Positions 63,801 through 64,000 of a stretch of 64,000 nt of DNA are shown in pieces; positions within the stretch are counted from its first letter, which is position 1, and every line of letters starts with the position of its first letter. The notes under the pieces are model-generated. The model searched no databases and was not told the origin of the DNA. It was given only the letters and a program-made list of their open reading frames with translations. Source of the DNA: Certhia americana (lineage: Eukaryota > Chordata > Aves > Passeriformes > Certhiidae); contig CM031858.1 of NCBI GenBank assembly GCA_018697195.1, positions 79,181,133 through 79,245,132 on the forward strand, read 5' to 3'. Position numbers and translations under genes: made by a program.

Positions 63801-64000
63801 AAATAAATGATGCTATGTCTGAAACATGGAAACTGGAGAGACAGAGACAAGATGAGAAACAAAAGCCAGACAGAACTGCAGATTAAAAAAGGCACAAGGT
63901 TTAATTAACCAGTTTATCATGGAACACAGTGCCTTGCAGTTGCTGAAATTAATGTTAACCATCTATGTTCACCTCTCTGGGGCCTTTTAATCACTGTCAC
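60825..64000 (-). other. TRIO intron upstream of the SH3-1 exon
   Basis: Intron sequence before the SH3-1 acceptor, continuing past the window end. I found no exon of the preceding PH1 or linker region and no recognisable repeat. Confidence 0.7.

Noticed and set aside
1..64000. tRNA, rRNA, snoRNA, microRNA or CRISPR features
   Set aside because: No intact tRNA fold, no box C/D or H/ACA pairings and no regularly spaced direct repeats were seen; the one tRNA-like box at 52.4 kb is treated as SINE remnant.

Overview
This is a 64 kb piece of a vertebrate, almost certainly avian, nuclear chromosome. It is AT-rich and consists mostly of intron. It carries several 3'-end fragments of CR1 LINEs ending in the bird-type 'ccttccaac...ccatgattctgt' tail, and two solo-type endogenous retroviral LTRs of a kind common in bird genomes. 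There is one 100-N assembly gap at 45006-45105. No bacterial-type genes, CRISPR arrays or RNA genes were found.

One protein-coding gene covers the window. It is transcribed from the minus strand, so its 5' side lies at high coordinates and continues past both ends. I identify it as TRIO, the large Rho guanine-nucleotide exchange factor. Nineteen exons can be placed exactly, each with GT donor and AG acceptor and with matching codon phases; together they hold 3221 coding bases (1073 codons plus 2 bases). In transcription order they encode the first SH3 domain (60581-60824), a basic/Ser-rich linker and an acidic linker (27431-27723, 25639-25809, 20575-20670, 18379-18527), the second Dbl-homology domain (17652-17718 down to 12160-12237), the second PH domain (11079-11270, 10015-10192), a long disordered Gly/Ser/Pro linker (8415-9181), the second SH3 domain (4003-4250), a basic linker (3068-3206), a 28-nt microexon (2684-2711) and the first part of the Ig-like domain (1691-1853). 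The rest of the Ig domain and the kinase lie beyond position 1. The first Dbl/PH unit lies beyond position 64000.

The encoded half is the RhoA-directed GEF2 module, which in TRIO, kalirin and p63RhoGEF is known to respond to G-alpha-q. SH3 and Ser/Pro linkers connect it to the upstream Rac/RhoG GEF1 half and to the downstream Ig-kinase tail.

The most interesting candidate lies inside the 32.9 kb intron that separates the GEF1/SH3-1 half from the GEF2 half. A CpG-richer island at about 44.0-44.4 kb contains a possible alternative first exon: a start codon in good context with an in-frame stop just upstream, 37 codons with a Cys cluster, and a donor whose phase joins correctly to the 27431-27723 exon. 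It would produce a GEF2-only protein starting at the same intron where the paralogue KALRN starts its short 'Duet' form. The remaining introns hold CR1 fragments, LTRs, microsatellites, homopolymers and one 57-bp tandem duplication.
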